From positions 124,001 through 188,000 of the forward strand of contig NZ_JACXYX010000002.1 in NCBI RefSeq assembly GCF_014779655.1: DNA of 64,000 nucleotides, in the 5' to 3' direction. A program made the position numbers and the translations under genes. This document shows, in pieces, positions 47,271 through 56,339 of the stretch. The first letter of the stretch is position 1. Each line of letters starts with the position of its first letter. The notes beneath the pieces are model-generated. The model saw only the letters and a list, made by a program, of their open reading frames with translations, searched no databases and was not told where the DNA came from. Source of the stretch: Nocardioides ganghwensis (GTDB lineage: Bacteria; Actinomycetota; Actinomycetes; Propionibacteriales; Nocardioidaceae).

Positions 47271-48672
47271 CGCACCGGCTCGCCCGGGGCGAGCTGTCGG
47301 ACCCACGGGTCATCTTGACGTCGAGGCAGACGGGCGCGTCGGTGCGTACGAGCAGGCGCCGCCGGTCGGTGTTGCCGTACTCGCCGGTGTCGTCGCGGTG
47401 CCAGCTGAACGAGTCGCCCGGCTCGACCGGCACGGGCGGGCGCCACTCGAACAGCACCCCCCGCGGGGTGCGGCTGCCGGTGAGGGCCACCGCCTCGGTC
47501 AGCACGTCGGGGACCACCGGGTCCGGCGTCCGCGACTCGGTGGGGACGACGACCCCGGGGTCCTCCCCGCGGCTGTCACCGCCGAGGACCAGGAAGCCGA
47601 CGAGCAGCGCGAGGACGGCCGCTCCGACTCCGGCCCACACGAGGCCGGCCCTGGCGGCAGGCTCCTCCGCGTCGGGGTCGACCACCGGCACGACGTCCTG
47701 GGCGGCGATGCGGCGCGGACCACTGGCCGAGATCACCGTCACCGGCTTCATCGCGGTGGCGTCCTCGGGTGCCTCGGGGACCTCCGGCGCCGTCACGGAC
47801 GCGTCGGGGCGGTCGCCCTCGACCGCGACGGCGGTGCGGGCCCATCCGGCCGCGGACTCGATCCGCTGGAGCGCCCGGGCCAGCTCGAGCGCGCTCTCCG
47901 GTCGGTGCTCTGGCCGCTTGGCCAGGCACTGCTGGAGCAGCCGGTCGAGTGCCGGCGGGACGTCGGGTCGCTGGGTGGCGGGGGGAGTGGCGTGCAGGAT
48001 CCGCGCACTCAGGGCCCGCGTCGAGTTGTCGCCCGACGGGATGGAGAACGGCGAACGCCCCACCAGCAGGTGCCAGATCGTCGCACCCAGGGAGTAGACG
48101 TCGGAGGCCACGGAACCGTTGGAGCGTCCGTCGAGGAGCTCCGGCGGGGACCACGGGTAGGAGATGCGGACGTCGTTGTCCCCGTCGACGTCGGCCATGT
48201 GCCCCGCGATGCCGAAGTCGGTCAGCGCGGGCTCGTGGTAGGTCGTGACCAGGACGTTGCTCGGCTTGATGTCGCGGTGCAGGATGCCGGAGCGGTGGGC
48301 CGTCTCGATCGCACTCGCGAGCTTGATGCCGGTGGACACCGCGTCGACGGGCGCCATCGGGTTGGACCGCACGCGCACGCCGAGGTCCGGCGGCGGGCAG
48401 TAGCGCATGACGAGGAAGGGGCGCCCGCCCTCGGCGGTCACGCCGGCGGTGATCACCGAGACGATGTAGGGGTGGTCGGCCAGCCTGGCCATCGCGTTGG
48501 CCTCGGCGGTGAAGAGGTACTTCTCGCGGTCGGTCAGCGGTACGTCGGGGCGCACGACCTTGACCGCCACCCGCTGGCGGGGCCACTGCTGCTCGTAGAG
48601 GAAGACGTCGGCGAAGCCGCCGCTGCCGAGGTGCTCGACGAACGCGAACCCGGGGATGATCGGGGCGCTCAC
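47263..48672 (-). CDS. Transmembrane Ser/Thr protein kinase (PASTA-less)
   Basis: 469-residue Hanks-type kinase. Cytoplasmic kinase domain about 8-275: G-loop LGSGGFADVFLY, Lys38 in VAVKVV, catalytic HRDIKPSN at 132-139, DFG at 152-154, and SPPELL in place of APE. A juxtamembrane stretch rich in Pro/Glu/Ala follows, then one TM (GLVWAGVGAAVLALLVGFLV, about 342-361). The extracellular 105 residues resemble a single beta-sandwich with two Cys (VCLDV...SRCVS), so the sensor is neither PASTA nor NHL. GTG 48672 overlaps the FHA gene stop (GTGA). It probably phosphorylates the FHA partner and perhaps products of the divergent genes. Confidence 0.92.
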   Translation of the reverse strand: MSAPIIPGFAFVEHLGSGGFADVFLYEQQWPRQRVAVKVVRPDVPLTDREKYLFTAEANAMARLADHPYIVSVITAGVTAEGGRPFLVMRYCPPPDLGVRVRSNPMAPVDAVSTGIKLASAIETAHRSGILHRDIKPSNVLVTTYHEPALTDFGIAGHMADVDGDNDVRISYPWSPPELLDGRSNGSVASDVYSLGATIWHLLVGRSPFSIPSGDNSTRALSARILHATPPATQRPDVPPALDRLLQQCLAKRPEHRPESALELARALQRIESAAGWARTAVAVEGDRPDASVTAPEVPEAPEDATAMKPVTVISASGPRRIAAQDVVPVVDPDAEEPAARAGLVWAGVGAAVLALLVGFLVLGGDSRGEDPGVVVPTESRTPDPVVPDVLTEAVALTGSRTPRGVLFEWRPPVPVEPGDSFSWHRDDTGEYGNTDRRRLLVRTDAPVCLDVKMTRGSDSSPRASRCVS

Positions 48673-49853
48673 CGGGCGACCGCCCCCGTCTCGAAGCGGA
48701 CCGCGTAGACGTGGGCCATGTCGAGGACGGTGCCCGGCTCGAGGACGTACGCGTCACCGGGCCGCATGCGCTCGGCCTCGCGCCCCGGCGGAGCGATGGT
48801 CGTGCCGCCCCGGCTGTCGAGGTCCCGGGCGACGACGTCCCAGCCGTCGAGCTCGATCTGCAGGTGCCGCCGCGAGACGAAGGAGTGGTCCGACGGCAGG
48901 TGCACGAGGTGGGGCCAGTCGCTGCTGCCGGTGGGCGGGGCGGGCTTGCGGCCGAGCACGACCCCGCGGTCCAGCGGCACCACCTCGCCGGTGGGCAGGC
49001 GCAGGCCGCCGAGGGCCGGTCGGTCGACGCGGCGCGGCTCCTGCGGCGCGACCCGCTGGTGGCAGACCCGGCACTGCGGCGAGACCGGCGGCGTCAGGTG
49101 GCCGAGCGGGCAGCTGACCGCCAGCACCGTCGGGAGCGTGCCGTGCGCGAGGTGGGCCGGGCGCATCGTGGTGGCGCCGTCGTGGTCGTCGGGCTCGGGG
49201 GCGGCGTGCGGGTCCGACGCGGGCCGGATGGTGGTGTGGGCGCCCTCCTCGATCCGCTGCACCACGAGGGGGTCGGGCTCGGAGGTGTCCATCAGCGAGC
49301 CGGTGTCCTCGACCGGCCGACGCACGCGGGTGCGCGGGGGAGGACCCTCGGGACCCTTGGCGGCCAGGATCGCCTCCGGGATGCCGTCGATGAGCGCGCC
49401 GGACGCCGGCGGCGCCGCCACCTCCCGCGCTCGGGGCGTGGGGGCGGGAGCGGTGCGGGCGGACATCGGGGTCAGGTCCACGCGGTCGGCCGCCACCACC
49501 CCGCCGACGAGGCGACGGGTCGCCGCCAGCTCCGCGGGGTCGGCCCCGCCGTCGAGGCTCAGCACCCGCGACGGGCCGGCGAGGCGTACGTGCCCGGAGC
49601 CGCGCGACAGCGTCGAGGACGCCCCCGAGGTGAAGTCGACGGCCGCGAGGGCGGGCGGATCACCCTCGAACGCCTTCTCGACGATCGCCGTCACCCGCTC
49701 GAGCACACCGGCGCCGGACGTCGCCGGCATCGCCAGCACGTCCCAGATCTCCTGCACGACCTGCTCGTCGCCGGGGTCGGTGAGCAGCACCCAGTGGGCG
49801 CCACTGCCGACGAGCACGCCAGACCCCCTGGCGTACCGCGCTTCCACGATCAA
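48669..49853 (-). CDS. FHA-domain protein with Cys-pair linker
   Basis: 394 residues. The first 110 or so form an alpha/beta region I cannot assign (EARYARGSGVLVGSGAHWVL). A disordered Pro-rich middle follows with Thr-rich motifs (HTTIRP, TTMRP) typical of kinase phosphosites. Next is a CPLGH...CRVCHQRV segment that may bind zinc, and a C-terminal FHA domain (about 295-390: VVLGRKP, HSFVSRRHLQIELDGWDVV, DLDSRGGTTI). The start is probably TTG 49853 with SD GAGGGGAG; GTG 49847 is the alternative. It is coupled to the kinase gene and likely links the kinase to its targets. Confidence 0.85.
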   Translation of the reverse strand: MIVEARYARGSGVLVGSGAHWVLLTDPGDEQVVQEIWDVLAMPATSGAGVLERVTAIVEKAFEGDPPALAAVDFTSGASSTLSRGSGHVRLAGPSRVLSLDGGADPAELAATRRLVGGVVAADRVDLTPMSARTAPAPTPRAREVAAPPASGALIDGIPEAILAAKGPEGPPPRTRVRRPVEDTGSLMDTSEPDPLVVQRIEEGAHTTIRPASDPHAAPEPDDHDGATTMRPAHLAHGTLPTVLAVSCPLGHLTPPVSPQCRVCHQRVAPQEPRRVDRPALGGLRLPTGEVVPLDRGVVLGRKPAPPTGSSDWPHLVHLPSDHSFVSRRHLQIELDGWDVVARDLDSRGGTTIAPPGREAERMRPGDAYVLEPGTVLDMAHVYAVRFETGAVAR

Positions 49854-50020
49854 CGTCGGCTCCCCTCGTACACGCCCACCGTTCCATCATCACCCATCGG
49901 ACCTGTCCCGCGCACATGATCAGGATTGGTCGGAAACTTGTCGGAACCTCCGGGACATACTTACCCTCCTCTGGGTGACTGCGGCGGGCGCACGTCATCC
50001 GTGGGCCAAGGGGGACTGGC
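49854..50020. promoter_or_regulatory. Divergent control region of the kinase/FHA and surface-protein operons
   Basis: No gene. It contains a direct repeat, TTGGTCGGAAAC (49926-49937) and TTGTCGGAACC (49938-49948), in tandem, followed by CATACTTACC. TTGTCG (49938-49943) and TACTTA (49958-49963) are only 14 nt apart, too close for a standard promoter. GGAACC (49943-49948) resembles an ECF-sigma -35. AAGGGGGAC (50008-50016) is the SD for the giant gene. Confidence 0.35.
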
Positions 50021-53000
50021 GTGGCACGTGTGACGGCTCTGCGTCGGCACAGGGTGGGCATCGCCTCCGGCGTCGCCCTGGCGGTCGCGTCGGCCGCGGT
50101 CGTGGCGTACGCACTGTCCGCCGAGGGCTACAAGAAGCACGAGGCCGAGCTCAACGACGGCGGCGTCTGGGTGGTCAACGGCAAGCTGGGCTGGTCGGGG
50201 CGCCTCAACAAGCCGATCAACCAGCTCGACGGCGTCGTGCCCGGCCAGGACGGCAAGGCGCGGCTCGACGTGGTGCAGGACGGGGCCGCGGTCGTCACCC
50301 TCAACCGCAACGCGGCCCGCGGGCAGTCCATCGAGACCAGCCGGCTCGAGGCCCAGGACGGCGGCTCGGCCGCGGTCCCGGTCAACGGCGACGTGCGGAT
50401 GGCCGGCGGGACGCTCGCCACGGCCGACGCGGAGACCGGCGAGGTCTGGGCCGTGCGCTACGACAGCCAGGTCGGCAAGCCCCTGATGAGCGTGGTCGAC
50501 CGGCAGGCCGATCCCCTCGCCGAGGCCGGCGAGGGAGCGGCCCTCGCCGTCGGCCTCGACGGCACGGTGGTGGTCACCTCGACCGAGGAGCGGACCGTCA
50601 CCACGCTCGCACCCCGGGACACGGCGTTCGGCAAGCCCGTCGTCGCGGACCTCCCGGGAGATGCGGGAGGTGTCTCGGAGGTCACCACGGTCGGCGACCG
50701 GATCGTCACCCTCGACGCCGACGCGGGCGTCGTCAGCGTCGTCGGCGGTGCGACCGCGTCCGTCCCGCCCGGCAGCGTGCTGCAGCAGTCCGGACCCGCC
50801 TACGACGCGGTCCTGGTCGGCACCCCCGAAGGACTGCTGAGCATCGACCTCGAGTCCGGCGGGAGCACCACGGTCTCCGGCATGACGGGCAAGCCGGCCG
50901 CGCCCGTACGCCTCGGTGCCTGCGTCTACGGCGCATGGTCGGGCGGACTGGGCGCCGTGGCCGTCCAGTGCGGGTCGCAGGACGTCAACGAGATGGACCT
51001 CACCGGCAACGCCACCACCCTCGCGTTCCGGGTCAACCGCGGCGAGATCGTGCTCAACGACGCCAACAGCGGCACTGTCTGGGACGTCCAGGAGGACAAG
51101 CCGGTCCGGATCGACAACTGGGACGCCTTCACGTCGAAGAAGAAGAAGGACGACGACGACGAGGAGAACGAGAACCAGAGCGACGCCGACCGGCGCCCGC
51201 CCCGCGCCAAGCCCGACTCCTACGGCGTACGTGCCGGGCGCACCACCGTGCTGCACCCGCTCGACAACGACTCCGCGCCCGAGGGGCGCCTGCTGAGCAT
51301 CGTCGACGTCGACCAGCCCTCGGGCGGCGCCCGCGTGGAGATCAGCCCGGACGGGCAGACCCTGGTGCTGCAGATGCCCGAGGACGCCCGCCCGGCGACC
51401 TTCGACTACTACATCGACGACGGTCGCAACGGTGTCTCGGCCCAGGCGGCGGTCGACATCGAGGTGCGCGCAGACGGCCAGAACGAGTCGCCCGCGCTGC
51501 GCGAGGGCTACGAGAAGCCCACCTACAAGGTGCCGCACGGCGGCGCGCTCTCCGTCCCGGTGCTGTCCGACTGGCGCGACGACCGCGACGGCGACACGCT
51601 GCTGCTCGACTCGGCGCAGGCGGTCGGCGGCGAGGAGTCCGGTGCGCGGGCGCGCACCACCGCCGACGGCCGGATCCGCTTCACCGCCCCGACCGGCGAC
51701 GCCGAGGGACAGCAGCAGCTCGTCCGGGTCGAGTTCGGGGTCACCGACGGCCGCTCGGCGCCGGTGCGGAAGTCGATCAGCTTCCAGGTCCAGGCGCGCT
51801 CGGACCAGAAGGCGTTCGCGCCGAGCGCCGAGCCCGACGTCGTCCGCGGCGAGGTCGGCAAGCCGATCAAGATCCGTCCGCTGCTCAACGACCTCCCGGG
51901 CTCGGACCCCAACGACACCGACGCCGAGCTCGTGCTGGGGGGCAAGGTCCCCCAGCAGCCCGGCGCGAAGGTCGTCTCCGACCTCGAGTCCGGTCAGCTG
52001 ACCTTCACCGGTGAGCGCGCGGGCACCTACTTCCTCAGCTACGACGCGGGCTACGGCAACGCGCCGCTCGACCAGGGCACCGTCCGCGTCGACGTCAGGC
52101 CCGCGCCCAAGCGCGCCGCCCCTCCGGTCGCGATGCCCGACACGCTCACGCTCTACGGCCAGGCCCCCGGCATCGTGGACGTCCTGGCCAACGACCTCGA
52201 CCCGGCCGGCGGCCTGCTGACCGTCCAGCGGGCGTCGGGGGACCGGGCCGGCCAGCTCGACGTCGCCATCGTCGATGGTCGCTGGCTGCGGATCTCCGCG
52301 GTCCAGCCCGACCTGCTGCCGAGGACGCAGACGGTGTCCTACACGATCACCAACGGACCCAGCTCCGGCGTACGTGGCGAGGTCGTGGTGACCCAGCGTC
52401 CCGAGCCGGAGGACAACACCCCGATCACGGTCGCCGACAAGGTCGTCGTCCGCGCGGGCGCCGCGGTCTCGGCCCCGGTCCTGGACAACGACGTGTCGCC
52501 CGCCGGCGACCGCCTGACGCTGCTGGCCGACCTGGTCGACACCGACACCCCGGGGCGGCTCGACGTGGTGGCCCCGATCGACGTCACCGGTGACGTGGGC
52601 AAGGCGTTCGTGTCGGGCCGGGTGGTGCGTTACGTCGCCCCGGACACGATCAAGGAACGCGACACCTACTCCATCACCTACGTCGCCCAGAACCTCGAGG
52701 GCAAGCGGGCCACCGGTCTGCTCGAGGTCACGGTCGTCCCGGCCGACGACCCCAACGACCCGCCGGAGCCCCCGACCCTGGAGGGACGGGTGGTCTCGGG
52801 CGACACCATCAAGGTCCGTGTCCCCGGCGTCGGTGTCGACCGCAACGGTGACCCGGTCACCGTCACCGGCGTCACCTCCGCTCCCCGCCTGGGCCGGATC
52901 GTGTCCTACGGCGGCAACTTCCTCGAGTACCAGGCCTACCCGCGCACGGTCGGCACCGACGAGTTCACCTACTCGGTCGTCGACGCCCGAGGCGCGTTCG

Positions 53001-56000
53001 CGACCGGCACCGCGCGCGTGGCGGTCGTCAAGCCCGGCCAGCCGCAGCCTCCCCTCGCCGTCGAGGACCGGCTGACCGTCGAGCCGGGCCGCACCGCCAC
53101 CTTCGACCCGCTCGCCAACGACTTCATCGCCCCCGGCGACGCCGCCGAGGTCGAGCTGCTCGACGCGCCGGACGGCGTCACCCACGACGAGGAGACCAAC
53201 CTCGTCAGCGTCCCCGCCCCGGACTCGCTCGAGGCGCCGCCCGTTGTCATCGTCTACAGCGTGTCCAACGGGCTGAGCGAGTCCCGAGCGACGATGACGC
53301 TGCAGACGACGAGCTCGTTCAACAACCCGCCGGTCGTCTACGACGCGTTCGGGCGCGCCGACGACAGCGGCAGCGTCCTGGTCGACGTGCTGGAGGGGGC
53401 GTACGACCCCGACGGACCGGCCGAGGCGCTCGAGGTCACCGAGGTCGGCGCGGGTGCGACCGTGGTGGACGGGGTGGAGGTGCGTGCCGACCGCGGTGCC
53501 GCGCCCAAGGTCCTGCCGTTCGTGGTCGAGGACTCCGAGGGTGCCTCGAGCGCGGCAGCGGTCTACATCCCGCCCACCGGCAACGGCCTGCCCTACGTCC
53601 CCGACGGCACGCTCATCGAGCTCGACGCCGGGGAGACGACGACCGGCAAGCTCGCCGACTACGTCGAGGCGCCCGGTGACGCCGAGGTGCGCCTCGCCTC
53701 GGGTCGCCGCTCCTGGTCGGCGTCGCCGTCCGCGCTGCAGGCCGGTCCCGACGGCGAGCGGGGCTTCACCCTGAGCGCGGCGCCGGACTTCCGTGGCCCC
53801 GGCGCGGTCCTGGTCGAGGTCACCTCGGCCGAGGACGCGAGCGGCAACGAGGACACGTCGACGACCGCCGACGGCGCGACCGTGCTGCTGTCGATCCCGG
53901 TGCAGGTCGGCGACGACAAGCCGACCCTCGAGTGCCCCGACTCGGTCGTGCCGATCGCGGCCGGTCAGCGCTACGACCTCGACATCGCCACCTTCTGCAA
54001 GGTCTTCACCGTCGACCCGCGCGACGCGGCCGGACTCACCTACGACGCCGGGTGGAGCCAGGACCTGGCCGGGGTCGACGTCGGCGACGCGGCCGGGTCC
54101 GTCGTCGCGATCACCGCCTCGGACTCCGCGACGCAGGGCGGGGAGGCCGTCCTCGCCGTACGCGCCGGCGACAGCAACACCGAGGAGGTGCGCTTCCGCC
54201 TCGCCCAGGCGCCGCCGCCGACCATGCTGCCGATCAAGGTCGAGACGATGGAGGCCGGGCAGACCCGCACCTTCGACGTGGGGGCCTACCTGCAGGCCGG
54301 CGTGGCGGACCCGTCCCCGAACATCGTGTCGGTCGAGAACATCGGCAACCCCGGCGTGCGGGCGAGCGCCGACGGCAGCCGGCTCACCCTCACCGCCGCC
54401 AAGGACACGCGAGGCGTGCAGGCGGACTTCCGCCTCGTCGTCAGCGACGTCTCGTCCGCGGACCCGCCGCCCGAGCGCCGCGCCGACGCGCGGATCCAGT
54501 TCCAGGTGATCGGCACGCCGTCGCAGCCCGGCGAGCCGCGCCCCTACCCGGTCTCCGACGAGGTCGGCACGATCAAGATGTCGTGGAAGCCGCCGGACGA
54601 CGACGGGGGTGCGCCCATCACCCACTACGTCGTGCGCGAGGAGCGCAAGGGAGCCACCCAGCGCTGCGCCACCAACGAGTGCGTCTTCCGCAAGCTCGAC
54701 GCCGCGGGCAACTACAGCTTCCGGGTGCAGGCCGTGAACCGCGTCGGCGCGAGCGAGTGGAGCGAGCTGTCGCGCTCCGCCCGGGCCGACACCGCGCCCG
54801 GCCGCGTCCAGAACATCCGGATGAAGAGCCGTGGCGACGGCACGATCACCGTCGCGTGGGACAAGCCGGCCACCAACACCTCGCGGATCCTCAGCTACTC
54901 CGTCACGTGGGTCGGAGGGGGCGCCACCGAGGTCCCCGGCGACGAGACCGAGTTCACCGCCACGGGCCTCAACAACAACGAGAAGTACGTCTTCACCATC
55001 CGGGCCCGCAACCGCATCGAGTACTCCCTGCCCCGCTCGTCGACGGAGTTCCAGCCGCTCGGCACCCCGCCGGCGCCTGCCGCGCCGACGGTGACCGACC
55101 TGCAGTCGGGCGCGAACCAGACCGACGTACGCATCGGCTGGCAGGCGGTGCAGGCCGAGGGGCCCGGGCCCGCCGTCTACACCGTGACCTACACCAACGG
55201 CCAGACCTCGGGCACCGTGCCGGGCTGCCAGCGGCTCGCGTCACTGACGTGCACCCACTCGGGGCTGCCCTACGACGGACTCACCTACACCTACCGCGTG
55301 GTCGCGACCAACCAGCCGGAGGGCGAGCCGGGCAACCGGTCGGCGCCGAGCGAGGGCGGCTCCGTGGCACTGGTCGGCCGACCGGCGGGCTGGTCCGACT
55401 GGTCGGTGGCCCCCACCGGCGTCAGCCAGGAGGTGCAGCTCACCTTCACGGTGCCCGACTCGCGCGGCAGCGTGAGCAACGTCGACGTCCTGGTGGGCGG
55501 CGTGGTCGCCAGGCCGCTGCCGAACACGACCGGCACCGTGACCACCAAGGTCAGCATGCCGAGCAACGAACAGGCCTACAACGTCGAGCTGCGGGTGTGC
55601 AACGAGAAGGCGCCCGCCGGCTGCACCCTCAGCGGGGCGAAGCAGGCGCAGAGCTACGGCCCGCTCGGGAACGCCCTCACCGAGATCCGCCCGGTGGTGA
55701 ACGGCAAGAACATCTACTGGGTGATCACCGGCACGGCCAACGGCGCGCCCGTGTCCGTCCGCTACGACCTCGACAGTGACGCCGAGCAGCCGGTCACCAC
55801 GCAGCCCGGCGTGACCGGCCAGTTCAGCGTGCAGACCAAGACCTACACGACCGCGAGCTTCAACCAGGACGTCCGGCTCAGCGTGGTCGTCTTCGACCCG
55901 GTCAGGTCGGGGCGGGGGGAGGACGAGGGCGAGAACCGGACGAAGTCGGGGCTCCCGCCCGCCCCGACGGTCAGCATCGCCCGAGGCCAGGCCTGCGGTG

Positions 56001-56302
56001 ACGGGCTCAACACGACGCGTGCCTGCAAGACCAGCCCCAGCCAGCCCGCCTGCCTGGTCAACAGCTGCAGCACGATCCGGCTCGCGACCGAGGGCTTCCT
56101 CGAGAACTACAACTGCTCCGTCGACGGTGCCGTGCTCAACCCGACGAGCGGCAACCCCGGCCTCCAGAACTCGAACCACCCCGGCAGCGGCATCGAGACC
56201 GAGTGGTACGCCCCGGGTGGCACGGTGACCGTCACGTGCACCGACACCACCGGACTGCAGACGAACACGTCCACGGTCTCGTGGGAAGTCAGCAACAACT
56301 GA
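50021..56302 (+). CDS. Giant membrane-anchored protein with Ig-like (Big_9-type) and fibronectin III repeats
   Basis: 2093 residues. N-terminus: basic start and signal-anchor (VGIASGVALAVASAAVVAYA, about 13-32). Residues about 45-370 form repeated beta strands resembling a propeller (GEVWAVRYDSQVG, DGTVVVTSTEERTV, GTVWDVQEDKPV). A Lys/Asp-rich linker lies at about 373-385. From about 399 to 1495 come about eleven beta-sandwich units at about 100-residue spacing, many with a VLxND-type motif (PLDNDSAPEG, VLANDLDPAGG, VLDNDVSPAGD, PLANDFIAPGD) typical of Big_9/cadherin-like domains. Three fibronectin III domains follow (about 1500-1785). The tail is less regular and ends in a Cys-rich module (CGDG...CKTS...CLVNSC...NCSV...VTC). 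There is no LPXTG. It is probably extracellular and tethered by its N-terminus. GTG 50021. Followed by moxR. Confidence 0.88.
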   Translation: MARVTALRRHRVGIASGVALAVASAAVVAYALSAEGYKKHEAELNDGGVWVVNGKLGWSGRLNKPINQLDGVVPGQDGKARLDVVQDGAAVVTLNRNAARGQSIETSRLEAQDGGSAAVPVNGDVRMAGGTLATADAETGEVWAVRYDSQVGKPLMSVVDRQADPLAEAGEGAALAVGLDGTVVVTSTEERTVTTLAPRDTAFGKPVVADLPGDAGGVSEVTTVGDRIVTLDADAGVVSVVGGATASVPPGSVLQQSGPAYDAVLVGTPEGLLSIDLESGGSTTVSGMTGKPAAPVRLGACVYGAWSGGLGAVAVQCGSQDVNEMDLTGNATTLAFRVNRGEIVLNDANSGTVWDVQEDKPVRIDNWDAFTSKKKKDDDDEENENQSDADRRPPRAKPDSYGVRAGRTTVLHPLDNDSAPEGRLLSIVDVDQPSGGARVEISPDGQTLVLQMPEDARPATFDYYIDDGRNGVSAQAAVDIEVRADGQNESPALREGYEKPTYKVPHGGALSVPVLSDWRDDRDGDTLLLDSAQAVGGEESGARARTTADGRIRFTAPTGDAEGQQQLVRVEFGVTDGRSAPVRKSISFQVQARSDQKAFAPSAEPDVVRGEVGKPIKIRPLLNDLPGSDPNDTDAELVLGGKVPQQPGAKVVSDLESGQLTFTGERAGTYFLSYDAGYGNAPLDQGTVRVDVRPAPKRAAPPVAMPDTLTLYGQAPGIVDVLANDLDPAGGLLTVQRASGDRAGQLDVAIVDGRWLRISAVQPDLLPRTQTVSYTITNGPSSGVRGEVVVTQRPEPEDNTPITVADKVVVRAGAAVSAPVLDNDVSPAGDRLTLLADLVDTDTPGRLDVVAPIDVTGDVGKAFVSGRVVRYVAPDTIKERDTYSITYVAQNLEGKRATGLLEVTVVPADDPNDPPEPPTLEGRVVSGDTIKVRVPGVGVDRNGDPVTVTGVTSAPRLGRIVSYGGNFLEYQAYPRTVGTDEFTYSVVDARGAFATGTARVAVVKPGQPQPPLAVEDRLTVEPGRTATFDPLANDFIAPGDAAEVELLDAPDGVTHDEETNLVSVPAPDSLEAPPVVIVYSVSNGLSESRATMTLQTTSSFNNPPVVYDAFGRADDSGSVLVDVLEGAYDPDGPAEALEVTEVGAGATVVDGVEVRADRGAAPKVLPFVVEDSEGASSAAAVYIPPTGNGLPYVPDGTLIELDAGETTTGKLADYVEAPGDAEVRLASGRRSWSASPSALQAGPDGERGFTLSAAPDFRGPGAVLVEVTSAEDASGNEDTSTTADGATVLLSIPVQVGDDKPTLECPDSVVPIAAGQRYDLDIATFCKVFTVDPRDAAGLTYDAGWSQDLAGVDVGDAAGSVVAITASDSATQGGEAVLAVRAGDSNTEEVRFRLAQAPPPTMLPIKVETMEAGQTRTFDVGAYLQAGVADPSPNIVSVENIGNPGVRASADGSRLTLTAAKDTRGVQADFRLVVSDVSSADPPPERRADARIQFQVIGTPSQPGEPRPYPVSDEVGTIKMSWKPPDDDGGAPITHYVVREERKGATQRCATNECVFRKLDAAGNYSFRVQAVNRVGASEWSELSRSARADTAPGRVQNIRMKSRGDGTITVAWDKPATNTSRILSYSVTWVGGGATEVPGDETEFTATGLNNNEKYVFTIRARNRIEYSLPRSSTEFQPLGTPPAPAAPTVTDLQSGANQTDVRIGWQAVQAEGPGPAVYTVTYTNGQTSGTVPGCQRLASLTCTHSGLPYDGLTYTYRVVATNQPEGEPGNRSAPSEGGSVALVGRPAGWSDWSVAPTGVSQEVQLTFTVPDSRGSVSNVDVLVGGVVARPLPNTTGTVTTKVSMPSNEQAYNVELRVCNEKAPAGCTLSGAKQAQSYGPLGNALTEIRPVVNGKNIYWVITGTANGAPVSVRYDLDSDAEQPVTTQPGVTGQFSVQTKTYTTASFNQDVRLSVVVFDPVRSGRGEDEGENRTKSGLPPAPTVSIARGQACGDGLNTTRACKTSPSQPACLVNSCSTIRLATEGFLENYNCSVDGAVLNPTSGNPGLQNSNHPGSGIETEWYAPGGTVTVTCTDTTGLQTNTSTVSWEVSNN

Positions 56303-56339
56303 TGCCCCCGAACCCAGCCCACCTGACAGGAACAACGAG

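Noticed and set aside
49961..54625. 1554-codon minus-strand open frame opposite the giant surface-protein gene
   Set aside because: Low-complexity Arg/Gly/Val/Asp sequence typical of antisense frames at high GC; the plus frame has clear repeats and an SD.
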